Assembly (NCBI GenBank): GCA_036826295.1
Contig: DAISWO010000001.1
Coordinates: forward strand, 124,001 to 188,000
Source: DAISWO01 sp036826295
Lineage (GTDB): Bacteria; Patescibacteriota; Saccharimonadia; Saccharimonadales; JAGQNJ01
Reading direction: 5' to 3'
DNA: 64,000 nt
In this document: one piece after another, positions 51,022-59,695 of the stretch
Layout: each line of letters starts with the position of its first letter
Numbering within the stretch: the first letter of the stretch is position 1
Translations under genes and position numbers: made by a program
Notes under the pieces: generated by a model
Told to the model about the DNA's origin: nothing
Databases searched by the model: none
The model's input: the letters and a program-made list of their open reading frames with translations, nothing else

Positions 51022-52824
51022 ATGAGCGTCTTATCTGAAGATATCCAAAATCAAGTCGAGAAATCTTTAATTGATGATAAATTGATATCGCTTGATGTCG
51101 CCAAAGAACTTCGTAAAAAAGCAAAAGACGACCAGGTGCCATTTATACAGCTATTAGTGTCTGAAGGCGGTGTTACAAACGAAGTGTTGACGAAAACTAT
51201 CGCTAATGTGACCAACGTACCTTATGTTAACCTGACTAATGCCAAAATTGATCCAGATGTTCTAGCTTTGCTTTCTCAAGATACTGCTGAGACCTACATG
51301 ACTGTTCCTCTGGGTGAAATGCAGCATCGTCTGGTTGTAGCTATGTTGGATGCAGATAACGTGCAGGCGATAGATTTTTTAGCTAATAAAATTGGACGTC
51401 CTTTAAAAGTATATGCAGCCAGCGAAGAAGGGATACGGCGCGTATTGGGTCAATACCAAACTAAGATCGATCAATCTGTTGCCAGAGACTTAAAACAAGA
51501 TGATTTAATTGAGTCTCAATCAGAGGACGCCAAAGCTAATACGAAATCTCAACGTGCTATCGAAAGTGTAGTTCAAGATTCTCCGATAAGTAAAGCTTTG
51601 TCAGCGATTTTGGAATATGCAGCCAATAACCGAGCTAGTGATGTCCATATAGAGCCATTGCAGAATGAGATTAGAATCAGGGCTAGAATTGATGGCGTTC
51701 TCAGAGAGATAATGAGGCTACCTAAATCTACGGAAGCGCCTCTTGTGTCTCGTGTCAAAATTCTGTCTAGCCTAAAGATTGACGAACACAGAATACCGCA
51801 AGATGGACAGTTTAGTGTGACAGTCGCTGGACGTGACATTGATCTGCGTATTGCCATTAGTCCGGTCGTCTGGGGCGAGCAAGTAGTAATTAGATTATTA
51901 GATAAATCTGGCACAAGTTTGCAACTCGAAGACATGGGCTATATGGGTAGATCATTAAATCGAATTCGAAAATCGTTGAAATACTCTAATGGGATGGTGC
52001 TTACTTCTGGGCCAACAGGATCAGGAAAGTCCACTTCTATGTATGCCTTGATACAGGAGGTGAAAAACGACCAAGTCAATATTGTAACTCTTGAAGACCC
52101 TGTCGAATACAAAATACAAGGTGTTAATCAAATTCAGGTAAATAGTGATGTTGGCCTAAATTTTGCCGATGGTTTACGGTCTATTTTGCGCCAAGATCCA
52201 AATATCATCATGGTGGGAGAGATTAGAGATAAAGAGACTGCCCAGCTTGCAGTGCAGGCGGCCTTAACTGGACACCTTGTCTTCTCGACGCTGCATACTA
52301 ATTCGGCTGCAGGCATATTACCTAGACTCCTTGATATGGGTATCGAACCATTCTTGATAGCTTCAACTGTTAGGACTGTGATTGGGCAACGGCTAGTTCG
52401 TCGTATTAGCAGTGCGGAATCTGAAAGAGAAGCTTATCAAGCTAGTCAGACAGAGATCCAAGCCATTCACGATACATTAGATCCAATCCTTCCAGAGAAG
52501 AAAGAAGATTTAAAAAAATTAGCAGAAGAACTAGGGTATAAAAGCTTGCCTACAAGAGGGCAAAGCGCTTATACTTTGTATAAGGGCAAAGATAGTCCCG
52601 AAACGCCTGGTGGTTATAAAGGTAGAATGGGCTTGTACGAGGTTTTTGATATCAATGACGATATACAAAATCTAATTCTCAAACATTCAACAAGTGCTGA
52701 GATCCAAAAAGCGGCTCAAGTACAAGGTATGATCACAATGAGGCAAGATGGATATCTAAAAGCTCTGGCTGGATACACAACACTAGATGAGGTGAATCGC
52801 GTAGCCGGCGCTGGGGGCGCATAA
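51022..52824 (+). CDS. pilB: Type IV pilus extension ATPase PilB lacking the tetracysteine motif
   Basis: 600 residues. The MshEN-type N-domain (about 1-150) precedes the GspE/PilB motor, with DVHIEPLQNEIRIRARIDG, Walker A SGPTGSGKSTS (about 330-340), EDPVEY, the Asp box and Walker B region RQDPNIIMVGEIRD, and GHLVFSTLHT. In the family a CxxC ... CxxC zinc motif normally lies between RLVR and GYKGR; here it reads VRRISSAESE and LYKGKDSPETPGGYKGR with no Cys. AAGGA is 7 bases before the ATG. It powers pilus polymerisation. Confidence 0.95.
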   Translation: MSVLSEDIQNQVEKSLIDDKLISLDVAKELRKKAKDDQVPFIQLLVSEGGVTNEVLTKTIANVTNVPYVNLTNAKIDPDVLALLSQDTAETYMTVPLGEMQHRLVVAMLDADNVQAIDFLANKIGRPLKVYAASEEGIRRVLGQYQTKIDQSVARDLKQDDLIESQSEDAKANTKSQRAIESVVQDSPISKALSAILEYAANNRASDVHIEPLQNEIRIRARIDGVLREIMRLPKSTEAPLVSRVKILSSLKIDEHRIPQDGQFSVTVAGRDIDLRIAISPVVWGEQVVIRLLDKSGTSLQLEDMGYMGRSLNRIRKSLKYSNGMVLTSGPTGSGKSTSMYALIQEVKNDQVNIVTLEDPVEYKIQGVNQIQVNSDVGLNFADGLRSILRQDPNIIMVGEIRDKETAQLAVQAALTGHLVFSTLHTNSAAGILPRLLDMGIEPFLIASTVRTVIGQRLVRRISSAESEREAYQASQTEIQAIHDTLDPILPEKKEDLKKLAEELGYKSLPTRGQSAYTLYKGKDSPETPGGYKGRMGLYEVFDINDDIQNLILKHSTSAEIQKAAQVQGMITMRQDGYLKALAGYTTLDEVNRVAGAGGA

Positions 52825-52837
52825 GGAGGGGAATATT

Positions 52838-53926
52838 ATGACAACAAAATCAACCGCAGGACAATTAGCAATTCGTATAGAACCACTACTAGATGAGGTG
52901 GTGAAGAAAAAGGCTTCCGATCTTCACTTGCAGGTCGGTCTACCGCCGATACTGAGAATTGATGGAAAATTAACTCCGGTTTCTAGTGCTGACGCTTTAA
53001 CGGAGGAAGCAACAGAAAGCCTAATTTTTGCAATTCTAGATGAAGACCAAAAACAAATACTTTTGAAAGATAAAGAGTTCGACTTTAGCTTTGCGTACGG
53101 TGATTTGGGACGTTTTCGAGTTAACGCATTCCATGAACGAGGTAATCTAGCCGCTGCTTTAAGGTTAATACCAAATGAGGTGCTAACTATTGAACAATTA
53201 GGCTTGCCACAAATAGTAAGTAAATTTGCAGATTATCCGCGTGGATTAGTACTCGTGACTGGTCCGACCGGTTCAGGAAAATCAACTACACTAGCTGCCC
53301 TTGTAGACAAAATTAACAGTGAAAGACCTGAGCATATAGTTACAATTGAGGACCCAGTAGAATTTACTCATAAATCGAAAAAATCAGTTGTCGTACAACG
53401 CGAAGTTCATTATGATACATATTCATTTTCGGCTGCGTTAAGATCAAGTCTACGGCAAGATCCTGATGTTGTATTGATTGGTGAAATGCGCGACCTGGAA
53501 ACTATCGCCGCGGCTATAACCATCGCAGAGACAGGTCATTTAGTATTTGCAACTCTACACACCAACTCTGCTTCGCAGTCGATAGACCGTATGATTGACG
53601 TGTTTCCGCCGCATCAACAACCTCAGATTCGTTCTCAGTTGGCTAATATCTTAATGGCTATTTGTTCTCAACGCTTAGTGCCATCAATTGGCGGCGGAAG
53701 AATCGCGGCTGCAGAAATTCTAGTCGCTAACCCCGCGGTTAGAAATATTATACGAGAAGGAAAAAGCCATCAGCTAGAAGCAGTGATTCAAACTGGCGCA
53801 GAGAATGGCATGCAATCTATGGATAAGACCCTTGTTGGGTTGATCCAAAAAGGTTCTATCACTTACGATGAAGCCAGAAATGTTGCAGTAGATCTCGATG
53901 AACTCGATCGGATGATGCGGGGTTAG
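52838..53926 (+). CDS. pilT: Type IV pilus retraction ATPase PilT
   Basis: 362 residues of normal length. KASDLHLQVGLPPILRIDG, Walker A VTGPTGSGKST, VTIEDPVEFTH, SSLRQDPDVVLIGEMRDLET and the C-terminal AAEILVANPAVRNIIREGK region (AIRNLIRE-like) mark PilT. It retracts pili, giving twitching force and DNA uptake. A strong AAGGAGGGG lies before the ATG. Confidence 0.95.
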   Translation: MTTKSTAGQLAIRIEPLLDEVVKKKASDLHLQVGLPPILRIDGKLTPVSSADALTEEATESLIFAILDEDQKQILLKDKEFDFSFAYGDLGRFRVNAFHERGNLAAALRLIPNEVLTIEQLGLPQIVSKFADYPRGLVLVTGPTGSGKSTTLAALVDKINSERPEHIVTIEDPVEFTHKSKKSVVVQREVHYDTYSFSAALRSSLRQDPDVVLIGEMRDLETIAAAITIAETGHLVFATLHTNSASQSIDRMIDVFPPHQQPQIRSQLANILMAICSQRLVPSIGGGRIAAAEILVANPAVRNIIREGKSHQLEAVIQTGAENGMQSMDKTLVGLIQKGSITYDEARNVAVDLDELDRMMRG

Positions 53927-53952
53927 TATGATGATTGATATCGGAGTTGCCA

Positions 53953-55167
53953 ATGCTAACGTATAGATATACGGCAAGGGAGCCAATTACTGGTAAGAAA
54001 GTGAACTCTGAGATTTCGGCAGATAGTGAACAGGCCGCGATTAAAGCTATTCAAAAAGACGGTTTGGCGCCAATTAATGTGACTGTAAAAGATGTGAATT
54101 CGAATTACATCGGGCGTTTTAGAAACAGGATTAAGACCAAAGATAAAGTGCTTTTTTCTCGACAACTTTCAACCTTAATTAACGCCGGACTTCCATTAGT
54201 CCAGAGCTTGCGTAATGTAGCCGGTCAAACACAAAACAAGAATCTCCAAAATGTAATAAATATTGTCATTACTGACGTCGAATCGGGGAAGTCGTTTTCT
54301 GACGCTCTGGCTAGACATCCGGTTGTTTTTGATTCAATTTTTATAAACTTAGTCGCCGCTGGTGAAGCATCAGGTACATTAGACAAGGCTCTAGAGCGAA
54401 TCGCTAACCAAAAGGAAAAAGACGCAGAGATAATCAGTAAGGTACGTGGAGCGATGGTTTATCCAATAATCGTGCTTCTTGTTATGGTGGCGGTTGTTAT
54501 ATTTATGATAGTCAGCGTGCTTCCCGGCGTAGAAGAGGAGTATAGCGGTATTCCGGGCGCACAACTTCCTCTAGTTACGAAAGTCTTGCTATTCGTCGCA
54601 CACTTTACTATCAAATATTGGTGGATAGAGTTGATTATAATAGGTGTGGCAATTTTTGTAACTAGTAGGTGGGCGAGATCTTTTGGCGGCAAACGTGCCA
54701 TCGATCGAATGAAAATGCGTGTTTGGCCGATTGGTAGGTTATTTATGAAGCTTTATATGGCAAGATTTACAAGGGTAGGTTCGACCTTGGTGGCCAGTGG
54801 CGTTCCGTTAATTCAGATGTTAGATATTACCGGCAAATCAGTGAACAATATTTATATTCAAGAATCTCTACAAAAAGCCGTAGAAAAGGTAAAAGGCGGA
54901 GTCGCATTGTCCACCGCCTTGAAGGGTGATGAAAACTTTTTGGAGCTTGTGCCTGATATGCTTCGAATCGGAGAGCAGTCTGGTTCAGTAGAACAAATGC
55001 TTTCAAAAACAGCAGACTATTACGAAAGAGAAGTAGATAACGAGATTAAAGCCATTTCTACGACAATAGAGCCGGTGCTGATGATTGTTATGGGTATTGT
55101 GGCTATCACTATAGTTACGGCAATACTATTACCGGTGTACAGTTTGGTTGGTAAGGACTTGTTGTAG
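53953..55167 (+). CDS. pilC: Type IV pilus inner-membrane platform protein PilC
   Basis: 404 residues. Two GspF repeats (about 60-185 and 265-390) each carry TM helices; FSRQLSTLINAGLPLVQSL and FTRVGSTLVASGVPLIQML are the repeated signatures. GGAG lies 6 bases before the ATG at 53953, preferred over a TTG at 53935. It anchors the ATPases and feeds pilins into the fibre. Confidence 0.95.
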   Translation: MLTYRYTAREPITGKKVNSEISADSEQAAIKAIQKDGLAPINVTVKDVNSNYIGRFRNRIKTKDKVLFSRQLSTLINAGLPLVQSLRNVAGQTQNKNLQNVINIVITDVESGKSFSDALARHPVVFDSIFINLVAAGEASGTLDKALERIANQKEKDAEIISKVRGAMVYPIIVLLVMVAVVIFMIVSVLPGVEEEYSGIPGAQLPLVTKVLLFVAHFTIKYWWIELIIIGVAIFVTSRWARSFGGKRAIDRMKMRVWPIGRLFMKLYMARFTRVGSTLVASGVPLIQMLDITGKSVNNIYIQESLQKAVEKVKGGVALSTALKGDENFLELVPDMLRIGEQSGSVEQMLSKTADYYEREVDNEIKAISTTIEPVLMIVMGIVAITIVTAILLPVYSLVGKDLL

Positions 55168-55252
55168 GGGGAGATTTTTGTTGCATTTTATTAATTGAAA
55201 CAGTAGTATATTAAACATAAGCATAAAATAACTATCAAAAAGGGGAATGAAA

Positions 55253-55744
55253 ATGGGCATCAAAGATATAAAGAGAAAAAGACAAGAAGGCTTCACTATA
55301 ATCGAAGTAATGATAGTGCTTGTTATTGCTGCAGTTATATTGTTGATGGTGTTCTTGGCTGTTCCAGCCTTACAGAGGAATTCGCGAAATACGCAACGCA
55401 AAAATGATGCGGCGAACTTGATGGCAGCAGTAAATGAGTACGCCACTAATCACAATGGCCAACTTCCAACTTCACAGTCAGTCTTTGATAGTGAAGTTTT
55501 GCCTAACGTTAAATTAGGTTTTTATGATGATGATCCAACGGCTGATGAGGTAATATTTTCTACTACAGCTGGTCCTGGCGGAGAAGTCGATGATGACGAT
55601 GGCGCCCTGTACATAGTTACAAATGCAAAATGTAGTAGCAGTGTTGCGATAACGGGCACTGGCGCAACATCTAGACAGTTTGTCGCGGGGTATAACGTTG
55701 AAACTGGCGCCGGCTTAGATCAATCGCAGTGTCAAGACGGCTAG
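55253..55744 (+). CDS. pilA: Major type IV pilin (PilA-like)
   Basis: 163 residues. The leader ends RQEG and is cut before FTIIEVMIVLVIAAVILL, with Glu5 conserved. The N-terminal helix is followed by a small globular domain with a C-terminal Cys pair (AKCSS, SQCQDG). AAAGGGG lies 8 bases before the ATG at 55253; the ATG at 55247 is too close to it. It has a 5' gap of 85 bases and a strong terminator after it, as expected for a highly expressed major subunit. Confidence 0.9.
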   Translation: MGIKDIKRKRQEGFTIIEVMIVLVIAAVILLMVFLAVPALQRNSRNTQRKNDAANLMAAVNEYATNHNGQLPTSQSVFDSEVLPNVKLGFYDDDPTADEVIFSTTAGPGGEVDDDDGALYIVTNAKCSSSVAITGTGATSRQFVAGYNVETGAGLDQSQCQDG

Positions 55745-55763
55745 TTGCATAAATAGTATTTTA

Positions 55764-55805
55764 GGGAAACCCTTCGTTAAAATGGCGTAGGGTTTCTTTT
55801 TATTT
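55764..55805 (+). terminator. Rho-independent terminator after the major pilin
   Basis: GAAACCCT (55766-55773) pairs with AGGGTTTC (55789-55796), followed by a T-rich run. It would isolate abundant pilin mRNA from the prepilin peptidase gene. Confidence 0.85.
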
Positions 55806-55818
55806 AATAGGCAAGTAG

Positions 55819-55824
55819 TATAAG
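55819..55824 (+). promoter_or_regulatory. -10 box of a leaderless promoter (pilD)
   Basis: TATAAG ends 7 bases before the ATG at 55832. Confidence 0.45.
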
Positions 55825-55831
55825 CATAATA

Positions 55832-56647
55832 ATGATCTATTTTATATTAGGGTTACTTGGTCTATGTTTCGGTAGTTTTACCAATGCCGTTGTTTGGCGT
55901 ATCCACGAGCAAGATACCAAGAAGACTAAAGACAAAAAACTCTCAATCTTAACAGGTAGATCGATGTGCACATCGTGTAAACACGAATTACATGTGCATG
56001 ATTTGATCCCTGTTTTTAGCTGGCTGTCACTACGCGGTAGGTGTAGATACTGTAAGAAAAATATCTCATGGCAATATCCAGCAGTAGAACTACTGACCTC
56101 TTTAATTTTTATAGGTTCTTATGTATTTTGGCCTATTAGTTTCGATAGCATTGGAATATTTCAGTTCTGTCTCTGGCTGGTCTTTGTTATCGGTTTTATG
56201 GTATTGGCTGTTTATGATCTGAAGTGGATGATCCTACCAAATAGAGTGGTTTATCCGATGATAATGCTCGGCGTAGTATATGTTCTTGGCAGTAGTCTTA
56301 TCTTAAAGTCCACAGTACCTTTATCGCAAGCATTTTCCGGAGTCTTAATCGCAAGCGGGCTTTTTTACATCTTATTCCAGATATCTCGCGGAAAATGGAT
56401 TGGCGGGGGAGACGTCAAGCTTGGGATCGCGATAGGTCTAATTATTGGTGGAGCCGCTCAAGCACTGCTAGTTTTATTTATCGGCTCACTACTCGGGAGT
56501 TTAGTGTCCATTCCGATACTAATATCCGGCGGAGGACGAAAAAAGAAAATCCCATTCGGTCCATTTTTGATACTTGCAACTATAATCGTGTATATCTTCG
56601 GCAACAGTATTTCCGACTGGTATCTGAACACCTTCCTATTAGTTTGA
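55832..56647 (+). CDS. pilD: Prepilin peptidase PilD
   Basis: 271-residue membrane aspartic protease that cleaves prepilin leaders and methylates the new N-terminus. GSFTNAVVWRI, the CxxC ... CxxC zinc pair (CTSCKHELHVHDLIPVFSWL, CRYCKKNISW), catalytic Asp in VYDLKWMILPN and GGGDVKLG are all present. Its zinc cysteines are intact. It starts after the pilA terminator with its own -10 box. Confidence 0.95.
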   Translation: MIYFILGLLGLCFGSFTNAVVWRIHEQDTKKTKDKKLSILTGRSMCTSCKHELHVHDLIPVFSWLSLRGRCRYCKKNISWQYPAVELLTSLIFIGSYVFWPISFDSIGIFQFCLWLVFVIGFMVLAVYDLKWMILPNRVVYPMIMLGVVYVLGSSLILKSTVPLSQAFSGVLIASGLFYILFQISRGKWIGGGDVKLGIAIGLIIGGAAQALLVLFIGSLLGSLVSIPILISGGGRKKKIPFGPFLILATIIVYIFGNSISDWYLNTFLLV

Positions 56648-56677
56648 GATAACGATCATACAACATAGAGCTTATGG

Positions 56678-56683
56678 TATACT
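56678..56683 (+). promoter_or_regulatory. -10 box of a leaderless promoter (minor pilin operon)
   Basis: TATACT ends 8 bases before the ATG at 56692. It starts the minor-pilin group. Confidence 0.5.
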
Positions 56684-56691
56684 AATTAGTA

Positions 56692-57525
56692 ATGATTATA
56701 GGGGTGAATGAACAAAATTCAGCCACTGATAAAAGTAGTGGGTATACAGTTGTAGAGACAATGCTATTCTTGGTGATATCTGGGGTGATTTTAGCCACGT
56801 CTTTACTTTTCTTCAAAGGTAGGCAAGAGCGCATCCAGTTTACTCAGGGAACAAGAGAGATAGAAGCGCAACTGAAGACCACGATGAATGAAGTCACTTC
56901 TGGCTATTACCCGAATAAAGGAGATTTTAGTTGCAGTGAAGGATCTGAAGGTCCAGTATTGAATTTTAGCGGTTCAAACGAACTTGGGACTAATGAGAAC
57001 TGTATATTTATCGGGAAGATGCTAAAATTCGCTAGTAATGGATATGACGCGTATTCTGTTCTCGGCCTTCGACGAAATAACACGACTATCGCAAATTCTT
57101 TAGAAGCATCAAAACCAGTAGTGTCAGAGAACATTAAAGAGTCTTTTAAATTCCCTTGGGGGATTACTGTGACTAAAGTTGTTAGCTTTAAAGGTGCAAC
57201 CAATGCAGAAAAGAGTTCTGTAGGCGTCCTAACCTCTATTGGAACATTTTCAGATGACGATGGTGATGGAACATTTGATATTGCCGCTGGCTCCCAGACG
57301 GCTAATTTGTTACCAATTGGGTTGGGACTTGATGATTCTTTCGAGACATTTTCTGACAACGTTAATGATATGACGGATGCCGACAGCCGACCTAATAAAG
57401 TATATATTTGTCTGGAATCAGGTGGTGGCGACCGAAAGGCCACTATAATCTTGGGTGGAAACGACAAACAGCTAAATACAGAGCTTGTGATTGATTCAAA
57501 TTTCCCGGAGTGTGAAGATGCGTAG
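56692..57525 (+). CDS. Minor pilin-like protein 1
   Basis: 277 residues. The prepilin leader ends SSG and is cut before YTVVETMLFLVISGVILA, with Glu at position 5 of the mature protein. The globular part contains several Cys (FSCSEGSEG, NENCIF, ICLESGGG, PECEDA) and an Asp-rich DDDGDGTFD loop that could bind calcium. It is first of four minor-pilin genes. It overlaps the next gene by 8 bases. Confidence 0.82.
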   Translation: MIIGVNEQNSATDKSSGYTVVETMLFLVISGVILATSLLFFKGRQERIQFTQGTREIEAQLKTTMNEVTSGYYPNKGDFSCSEGSEGPVLNFSGSNELGTNENCIFIGKMLKFASNGYDAYSVLGLRRNNTTIANSLEASKPVVSENIKESFKFPWGITVTKVVSFKGATNAEKSSVGVLTSIGTFSDDDGDGTFDIAAGSQTANLLPIGLGLDDSFETFSDNVNDMTDADSRPNKVYICLESGGGDRKATIILGGNDKQLNTELVIDSNFPECEDA

Positions 57526-57985
57526 ATTATCCATCGGTCAATCAGGTGATACGATTGTAGAGGTGTTGATAGCGGTTACGGTTATAGGTTTATCAATTGG
57601 TTTGGCATATGGAGTGGCTAATCGTAGTTTAAAGACGGCTAGACAGTCTCAGGAGCGTACGGAGGCCGTGAAACTTGCTGAAGGGCAGACCGAACAACTG
57701 AAGGCCATGTCATACAGAGATGCTGCGAGCGACGAAGGCATCTTTAATACCGGCCAAACGTATTGTCTAATAAATGGTGAAAAGAAAACTTCTTCGGGGT
57801 TAACTATCGGCTCGCTAGATGATGATGATTTGTCGAATTATAATGCAGATTGCACAGAAGGTCTTTATCATATTGCAGTTGTGCCCGCCAGCGATAATAA
57901 TTTCGACATATATGTTAGGTGGTTTGGTATTGGTCAGCTCGAGAAAGAACAAGTTAAAATATCTTATAGGTTGTACAGCGAATGA
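57518..57985 (+). CDS. Minor pilin-like protein 2 (PilV/GspI-like)
   Basis: 155 residues. Leader QSG is cut before DTIVEVLIAVTVIGLSIGL; Glu5 is present although residue 1 is Asp rather than Phe. The ATG at 57518 is favoured by CCGGAG upstream and a normal leader length. Its stop overlaps the next start (ATGA). Confidence 0.8.
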   Translation: MRRLSIGQSGDTIVEVLIAVTVIGLSIGLAYGVANRSLKTARQSQERTEAVKLAEGQTEQLKAMSYRDAASDEGIFNTGQTYCLINGEKKTSSGLTIGSLDDDDLSNYNADCTEGLYHIAVVPASDNNFDIYVRWFGIGQLEKEQVKISYRLYSE

Positions 57986-58623
57986 TATATCGAGACAAAA
58001 ATGGTTTTACATTAGTGGAATTAATGATAGCGGTTACGGTGTTCTCTGTATTATTAATACTATCGGCCGCTTCATTAACACAAATTAGCCGATTGTATTA
58101 CAAGGCAGTAATTGTTACAAAAACTCAAAATGTTAATAGAAACATAATGGATAACATTGCCCAGGCCTTTCAGTTTAGTTCTGGCAATGTAGCTACTGGT
58201 GGCCCTAGTAGTAACGGCTTAAAGAGTATCTGTGTCGGCAATATTAGGTACACCTACGTACTTAATAAACAGATCAACTCAGTGAATAAACACGGTCTTT
58301 GGAGGGATAAAATTGCATCAAGCGGTTCTTGTACACCATTAAACTTTTACGATGATTCTGAACTCGAAAATTCAATTTCTTCCGCAGAAGGTGTTGAATT
58401 ACTAGAACCAGGAATTAGACTCAAAGCTATTTCTGTCACCCCTAGTGCTGTTACTGAAATAAAAAATGTTGATGTCGCGGTGATATATGGTGACGATGAT
58501 TTGATAGATTTCAGTGATAGCGCAAATACTCAACCGGTGGGCTGTAAAGGGGGTGTAACGGGTTCACAGTGGTGTGCGTTGTCGCGACTTTACACTCAAG
58601 TTTTTTCAAGAGTTAAAAGCTAG
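57982..58623 (+). CDS. Minor pilin-like protein 3 (PilW/GspJ-like)
   Basis: 213 residues. Leader DKNG is cut before FTLVELMIAVTVFSVLLIL, with Glu5. The globular domain has Cys near ICVGN, SCTPL and GCKGG...WCALS. It overlaps the previous gene and is 18 bases before the next. Confidence 0.82.
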   Translation: MIYRDKNGFTLVELMIAVTVFSVLLILSAASLTQISRLYYKAVIVTKTQNVNRNIMDNIAQAFQFSSGNVATGGPSSNGLKSICVGNIRYTYVLNKQINSVNKHGLWRDKIASSGSCTPLNFYDDSELENSISSAEGVELLEPGIRLKAISVTPSAVTEIKNVDVAVIYGDDDLIDFSDSANTQPVGCKGGVTGSQWCALSRLYTQVFSRVKS

Positions 58624-58641
58624 TGTACAATAGATATTAAT

Positions 58642-59694
58642 ATGAAAAGCATAAGGATTAAACTCAACCAGCGTGGCGTAGCATCGATAATAGTTGCTGG
58701 TGTATTTGTAGTGATAATATCCTTGATAGTTACAAGTTTTGCACTACTCATGAGAAGAGAACAAAGGCAGTCGCTGGATAAGCAACTTAGTACTCAGGCA
58801 TATTACGCGGCAGAATCTGGTGTCAACGCAGCGGTGAAGGCTCTTGATAATAACGCGAGTTTATCAAATGAGGACTGCAATGCTACGAACGAAATTTTGC
58901 CTGGTTCAAATGACCTAGGAGACAGCTTAGAATATACATGTGTCTTGGTGGATAACGACCCTGGGGAGCTCATATATTCACCAGTTTCAACTGAAAAATC
59001 TACAATTTTGAAACTTAATGCGCCAGGGGCCGATACTATAAATATTAGCTGGCAAGATTCGGCTAATAAAGAAAATTATGTAACTGCGTCAGATGGCCAC
59101 CCGTTATCTAACAATAGTTCTATTGGTCCTTTACGAGATGAAGTGTGGCAATCAGGCGTTTTGCGCGTATCTCTAATGCCTATAACTCAACCGATTACTA
59201 GGGAAAAATTAATCAATGAGACGCAGACCCTATTCTTGTACCCTAATTTGAATACATCCGCCGGCAGAATTGGTGCTCATCAATTCTCTGCATCTAAAGC
59301 TGGGCAAGGTGTTTTTGTGGATGGCGAGTGTAGTCCTGCGAATGGCGGGACTAATCCCGATATGCCTTATGACTGCAACATGAAGATTACTAATTTACCG
59401 GGGGTGGACTCGTATTATATCAGGCTAAAATCGATTTTGAGTACACATTCTGTTCAGATTACTGCTAATGGTGATGGCAATCAGATTCAGTTACCTGGTA
59501 CGCAAGCCGTTATTGATGCTACCGGTAAAGCTAACGATGTGCTTCGTCGAATTCAAGTGCGCGTGCCTCTAAATGCGGATTATAGCTATCCAGAATTTGG
59601 CCTAGAAACAACTAATGCTATCTGTAAAGACCTAGAGCTATACGTACATATCCCAGATCATTTATTTAATATGGACAAAGATAACTGCTCGTAA
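58642..59694 (+). CDS. Minor pilin-like protein 4 (PilX/GspK-like)
   Basis: 350 residues. The N-terminal NQRGVASIIVAGVFVVIIS helix and the QAYYAAESGVNAAVKAL segment are typical of PilX N-terminal regions. Mature residue 5 is not Glu in this frame, as in GspK-type tip pilins. TACAAT (58626-58631) lies 10 bases before the ATG. It faces the Xer gene tail to tail with a one-base gap. Confidence 0.78.
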   Translation: MKSIRIKLNQRGVASIIVAGVFVVIISLIVTSFALLMRREQRQSLDKQLSTQAYYAAESGVNAAVKALDNNASLSNEDCNATNEILPGSNDLGDSLEYTCVLVDNDPGELIYSPVSTEKSTILKLNAPGADTINISWQDSANKENYVTASDGHPLSNNSSIGPLRDEVWQSGVLRVSLMPITQPITREKLINETQTLFLYPNLNTSAGRIGAHQFSASKAGQGVFVDGECSPANGGTNPDMPYDCNMKITNLPGVDSYYIRLKSILSTHSVQITANGDGNQIQLPGTQAVIDATGKANDVLRRIQVRVPLNADYSYPEFGLETTNAICKDLELYVHIPDHLFNMDKDNCS

Positions 59695-59695
59695 T

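Noticed and set aside
56907..57467. 186-codon open frame on the minus strand
   Set aside because: Antisense to a minor pilin gene with clear prepilin features; Ser/Pro-rich composition is typical of a shadow frame.
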